Shown: positions 12,179-14,380 of the stretch, in pieces
Position numbering within the stretch: position 1 is the first letter of the stretch
Layout of the letters: the number at the start of each line of letters is the position of its first letter
Position numbers and translations under genes: made by a program
Assembly: GCA_002402545.1 (NCBI GenBank)
Contig: DHGA01000082.1
Coordinates: forward strand, 1 to 14,380
Source: Syntrophaceae bacterium UBA4810
Lineage (GTDB): Bacteria > Desulfobacterota > Syntrophia > Syntrophales > Smithellaceae
Reading direction: 5' to 3'
Length of the DNA stretch: 14,380 nt
Notes under the pieces: model-generated
What the model was told of the DNA's origin: nothing
Seen by the model: the letters and a program-made list of their open reading frames with translations, nothing else
Database searches by the model: none

Positions 12179-13531
12179 ATGCAAGTGCTTAAACTATTTT
12201 TACCTGAAATCGAGGAACTTCTTGCGCAGAAGAACTGGCTGGAATTGCGGGAACTGCTCTCCGAAATCCCAGCCCCGGATGTATCTGATTTAATTACAGA
12301 AATAGACGAAGCCCAGCGCATTGTAATTTTGCGGTTGTTGCCGAAAGACATGCTCTCTGAAGTGTTTTCGCATCTTGACGCGAAATTAAAGCAGGATGTT
12401 TTAAAAACAATTACCGTGGAAGAAACGCGCGTGATTCTGGCGGGAATGCCGCCGGATGACAGAACAGAATTTCTGGAAGAACTGCCCGGCCAGGCCATTC
12501 AGAAAATGGTAACGCTCCTTTCTCCGGAAGACCGTAAAGAAGCACTGCAGCTTCTAGGATATCCCGAAGAAAGCGTCGGGCGTCTGATGACACCCGATTA
12601 TGTTGCGATTCGGCCGGAATGGACGGTTCAGCAGGCGTTGGCCCATATCCGTGAGAAAGGTTTAGACAGCGAAACGACAAATGTTATTTATGTAACGGAT
12701 AAGTGGTGGCGGCTGATCGGTGTTCTTGGATTAAGAAGGCTTATTCTGGCAAATCCCGACGATAAAGTAGAAGAGATTATGGAGACTTCCGTAATCAGTG
12801 TTCCCGCCTTTGAAGATCGGGAAGAAGCTGTTCAGATCATTAAACGCTACGATGTCGTGGCCTTGCCCGTGCTCGACGCCAACGGTATTCTTTTGGGAAT
12901 TATTACTATTGACGACTTATTCGATGTCGCGGATGAAGAAGTTACCGAAGACTTCCAAAAGTCCGCCGCCGTCACTCCCTTGAAAACAAGTTATCGCGAA
13001 TCTTCTGCTTTTTCGCTTTATTTTAACAGAGTTATTTGGCTGGCGGCTCTTCTTTTCATCAGTGTAATTACCACTGGTATAATTTCTTCCCATACTGAAA
13101 TCCTTACTTCGGCGATCGCGCTGGCTTTCTTCATTCCGCTTTTAATTGGTACAGGAGGAAATACGGGTAATCAGTCCGCGACGCTGATGATTCGCGCGCT
13201 CGCCACGGGAGATATTCGCGAAGGCCAATGGGTCTGGGCTTTTTTAAGAGAAATCAGTATTGGTTTGCTTTTGGGCGCGACTATGGGTCTGGCCAGCTGG
13301 GTGCTTGGTCTTTACAAAGGCGGCTATCAGATCGCCTTGATTGTTTCTGTCTCCATGGTCTCAATAGTTGTGATCTCGAGTCTTCTCGGCATTATTTTGC
13401 CGATGATTCTCCAAAGAATGAAGATTGACCCGGCGATGGCCAGTAATCCCTTAATCGCCTCCGTCATGGATATTCTGGGTTTGCTTATTTATTTTTTCGT
13501 GGCGGCACTGGTTCTAAGCGGTGTATCGTAA
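12179..13531 (+). CDS. mgtE: Magnesium transporter MgtE
   Basis: An inner-membrane Mg2+ channel/transporter of 450 residues, standard length. The order is typical. An N-terminal helical superhelix domain (about 1-130) contains repeats such as IVILRLLPKDMLSEVFSHLD and ends at LLGYPEESVGRLMTPDYVAI. Two CBS domains (about 135-255, with GVLGLRRLILA and LGIITIDDLFDV) sense cytoplasmic Mg2+. Five membrane segments follow from about 285. The transport motif PLLIGTGGNTGNQSATLMIRALATGD and the segment ASNPLIASVMDILGLLIYF carry the Asp of the ion path. AAAGG lies about 8 nt before ATG 12179. The 207-nt gap upstream shows no M-box Mg2+ riboswitch pattern. It has no functional link with the que genes. 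Confidence 0.96.
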   Translation: MQVLKLFLPEIEELLAQKNWLELRELLSEIPAPDVSDLITEIDEAQRIVILRLLPKDMLSEVFSHLDAKLKQDVLKTITVEETRVILAGMPPDDRTEFLEELPGQAIQKMVTLLSPEDRKEALQLLGYPEESVGRLMTPDYVAIRPEWTVQQALAHIREKGLDSETTNVIYVTDKWWRLIGVLGLRRLILANPDDKVEEIMETSVISVPAFEDREEAVQIIKRYDVVALPVLDANGILLGIITIDDLFDVADEEVTEDFQKSAAVTPLKTSYRESSAFSLYFNRVIWLAALLFISVITTGIISSHTEILTSAIALAFFIPLLIGTGGNTGNQSATLMIRALATGDIREGQWVWAFLREISIGLLLGATMGLASWVLGLYKGGYQIALIVSVSMVSIVVISSLLGIILPMILQRMKIDPAMASNPLIASVMDILGLLIYFFVAALVLSGVS

Positions 13532-13665
13532 AAAAAATAATATTTTAAAAAAATATAATTAATAATAATATTCTGGTTAACTTGACAGGATAAATTGAAG
13601 GAGAGCTTTACAGAGCCCTATGAATCCAGCACCTTTGTCATACGGTGTAGAGACTGTGTCATAAT

Positions 13666-13777
13666 GTCTTTGCGAAGAAGTGTAACGACCGAAGCAATCT
13701 CTTATCTGTTCGATATTATAGGGATTGCCGCCCGGCATTCGCCGGGCAAGCTGCTCCCTGCGGGAACTCGCAATGAC
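13666..13777. repeat. Dispersed palindromic repeat element (TTGCGAAG...CGCAATGAC type)
   Basis: The ends are inverted: GTCTTTGCGA (13666-13675) against TCGCAATGAC (13768-13777), one mismatch. GAAGCAATCTC (13691-13701) is mirrored loosely by GGGATTGCCG (13721-13730). Inside are a perfect hairpin, GCCCGGC/GCCGGGC (13730-13747), and a smaller TCCC/GGGA stem. This layout, with 'GAAGCAATCTC' and 'CGCAATGAC', matches a small non-coding repeat that I recall as scattered in many Desulfobacterota genomes. Copy number here cannot be seen. Confidence 0.65.
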
Positions 13778-13805
13778 AAATGATGATGGCGACACATGTC
13801 GTAGG

Positions 13806-13860
13806 CCGGTATCCAGTATTATAAAGTATTTCCTGGATTCCGGTTTTCGCCAAAATGACG
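13806..13860. repeat. Second degenerate palindromic repeat (GGTATCCAG...CTGGATTCCGG type)
   Basis: CCGGTATCCAG (13806-13816) is complementary to CTGGATTCCGG (13833-13843) apart from one T-T pair. The tail, TTTTCGCCAAAATGACG, resembles a worn copy of the common 'CTTTCGCCGGAATGACG' end. It lies 28 nt after the first repeat, so the two form a small repeat cluster in front of the next gene. Confidence 0.6.
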
Positions 13861-13904
13861 TAAAAAGGAGTTGTGCAAAGCTCTCGGAAGATAAAAGGTG
13901 ATAG

Positions 13905-14380
13905 GTGCCAATTAACTTTAAAACAGATAAGATTCCGGTTGTCTTGATTTATAATATCAATCCGGAATGGGCAAAAGAAGAAAAAGAAGAAACGGTTAAA
14001 TTATCTGAACAGCTTGGTGAGGCGCTGGAAGATGTTGGCCATCCCACTGTGTGTGTGGCGATTGAAGATCAAAATATAGAAAGCAGATTGTCCGGTTTTA
14101 ATCCAAACGAGTATATAATATTTAATTGGTGTGAATCTCTGCCGGGTGTGGCGCACAGCGAATGGATGGTGGCCCAAAAGCTGGAAAAAATGGGCTTTAC
14201 TTTTACCGGCGCCGATTCCGGCGCTCTAAAATTGTCACAGGATAAGCATCTGGTCAAAAAGATGCTCAAAGACGCGGGTGTTCCGACTCCGGAATGGTTA
14301 TTGTTGGATGCTTCCGAAAAGTTTGACTGGAAGCAATATCCCGCCATCATTAAACCTGTTTATGAGCATTGTTCCGAAGG
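13905..14380 (+). CDS. D-alanine--D-alanine ligase-like ATP-grasp protein (N-terminal part, cut by window edge)
   Basis: 158 residues are visible before the right edge. GTG 13905 is chosen as start because AAAAGGTGA (13893-13901) gives a ribosome site about 6 nt upstream and no other start lies between it and the conserved part. The protein begins MPINFKTDKIPVVLIYNINP, an N-terminal lobe. ATP-grasp features typical of the D-Ala-D-Ala ligase group follow: GFTFTGADSGALKLSQDKHL (the segment where DdlB-type enzymes bind substrate and start the ATP lobe), KDAGVPTPEW, and AIIKPVYEHCSEG, whose Lys contacts ATP. The end of the ligase is outside the window, so the substrate cannot be fixed. It may be Ddl itself or one of the paralogous ligases of unknown peptide substrate. 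The repeats lie directly upstream. No obvious promoter was found. Confidence 0.83.
   Translation, partial: MPINFKTDKIPVVLIYNINPEWAKEEKEETVKLSEQLGEALEDVGHPTVCVAIEDQNIESRLSGFNPNEYIIFNWCESLPGVAHSEWMVAQKLEKMGFTFTGADSGALKLSQDKHLVKKMLKDAGVPTPEWLLLDASEKFDWKQYPAIIKPVYEHCSE

Larger units (their letters stand above)
13532..13904. other. Non-coding interval between mgtE and the ATP-grasp gene
   Basis: About 370 nt without a credible gene. The first 50 nt are AT-rich with repeated AATAATATT. The centre and right hold the two degenerate palindromic repeats listed separately. Short open frames on both strands here lie over the repeats and have no ribosome sites or recognisable protein features. Confidence 0.8.

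Noticed and set aside
11998..12498. Minus-strand open frame overlapping the start of mgtE
   Set aside because: It is antisense to a secure gene, has low-complexity sequence and no family resemblance.
13577..13795. Short open frames on both strands between mgtE and the ATP-grasp gene
   Set aside because: They lie across the palindromic repeat and carry no ribosome site or recognisable protein motif.

Overview
The window looks like chromosomal DNA of moderate G+C from a Gram-negative bacterium, most likely in the Desulfobacterota (the former Deltaproteobacteria). The pointers are a GEMM-I riboswitch carrying the A20 signature known from Geobacter-type cGAMP sensors, a minor-pilin/PilY1 cluster, a Cx14CxxC-type QueE, and degenerate dispersed palindromes of a kind common in that group. 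The assignment is an inference; no rRNA, tRNA, phage, IS or CRISPR was seen. Layout: (1) 1-260, minus strand: the N-terminal part of ribD, cut by the window edge. (2) 380-1560: an overlapping pair, a short RmlA-type sugar-1-phosphate nucleotidyltransferase and a divergent RmlC-like cupin. (3) 1590-8549: a type IV pilus block. A sigma70-like promoter leads directly into a GEMM-I aptamer with an A at the selectivity position and an overlapping terminator, followed by the prepilin peptidase pilD. A second, very similar promoter drives fimT-pilV-pilW-pilX, a 53-residue exported protein of unknown role, and a 1149-residue PilY1, ending in a strong terminator. (4) 8588-9540: a 56-residue four-cysteine protein and, convergent to it, a YcgR-like PilZ protein, separated by a terminator that appears to work on both strands. 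(5) 9642-11971: a small acidic protein, tatD, queC and queE, probably one transcript. (6) 12179-13531: mgtE. (7) 13532-13904: no gene, but two degenerate palindromic repeats. (8) 13905 to the end: the N-terminal part of a D-Ala-D-Ala-ligase-like ATP-grasp enzyme. The most coherent theme is control of pili by cyclic dinucleotides. The enzyme that processes every prepilin sits behind a predicted cGAMP-type riboswitch whose geometry predicts an ON switch. The minor pilins and the PilY1 tip adhesin follow under a similar promoter without the switch. A PilZ-domain protein, a family that usually binds c-di-GMP, lies just beyond. Four genes that are short or cut by the window edge are called here by direct translation: ribD, the 53-residue and 56-residue proteins at 4834 and 9642, and the terminal ATP-grasp gene.
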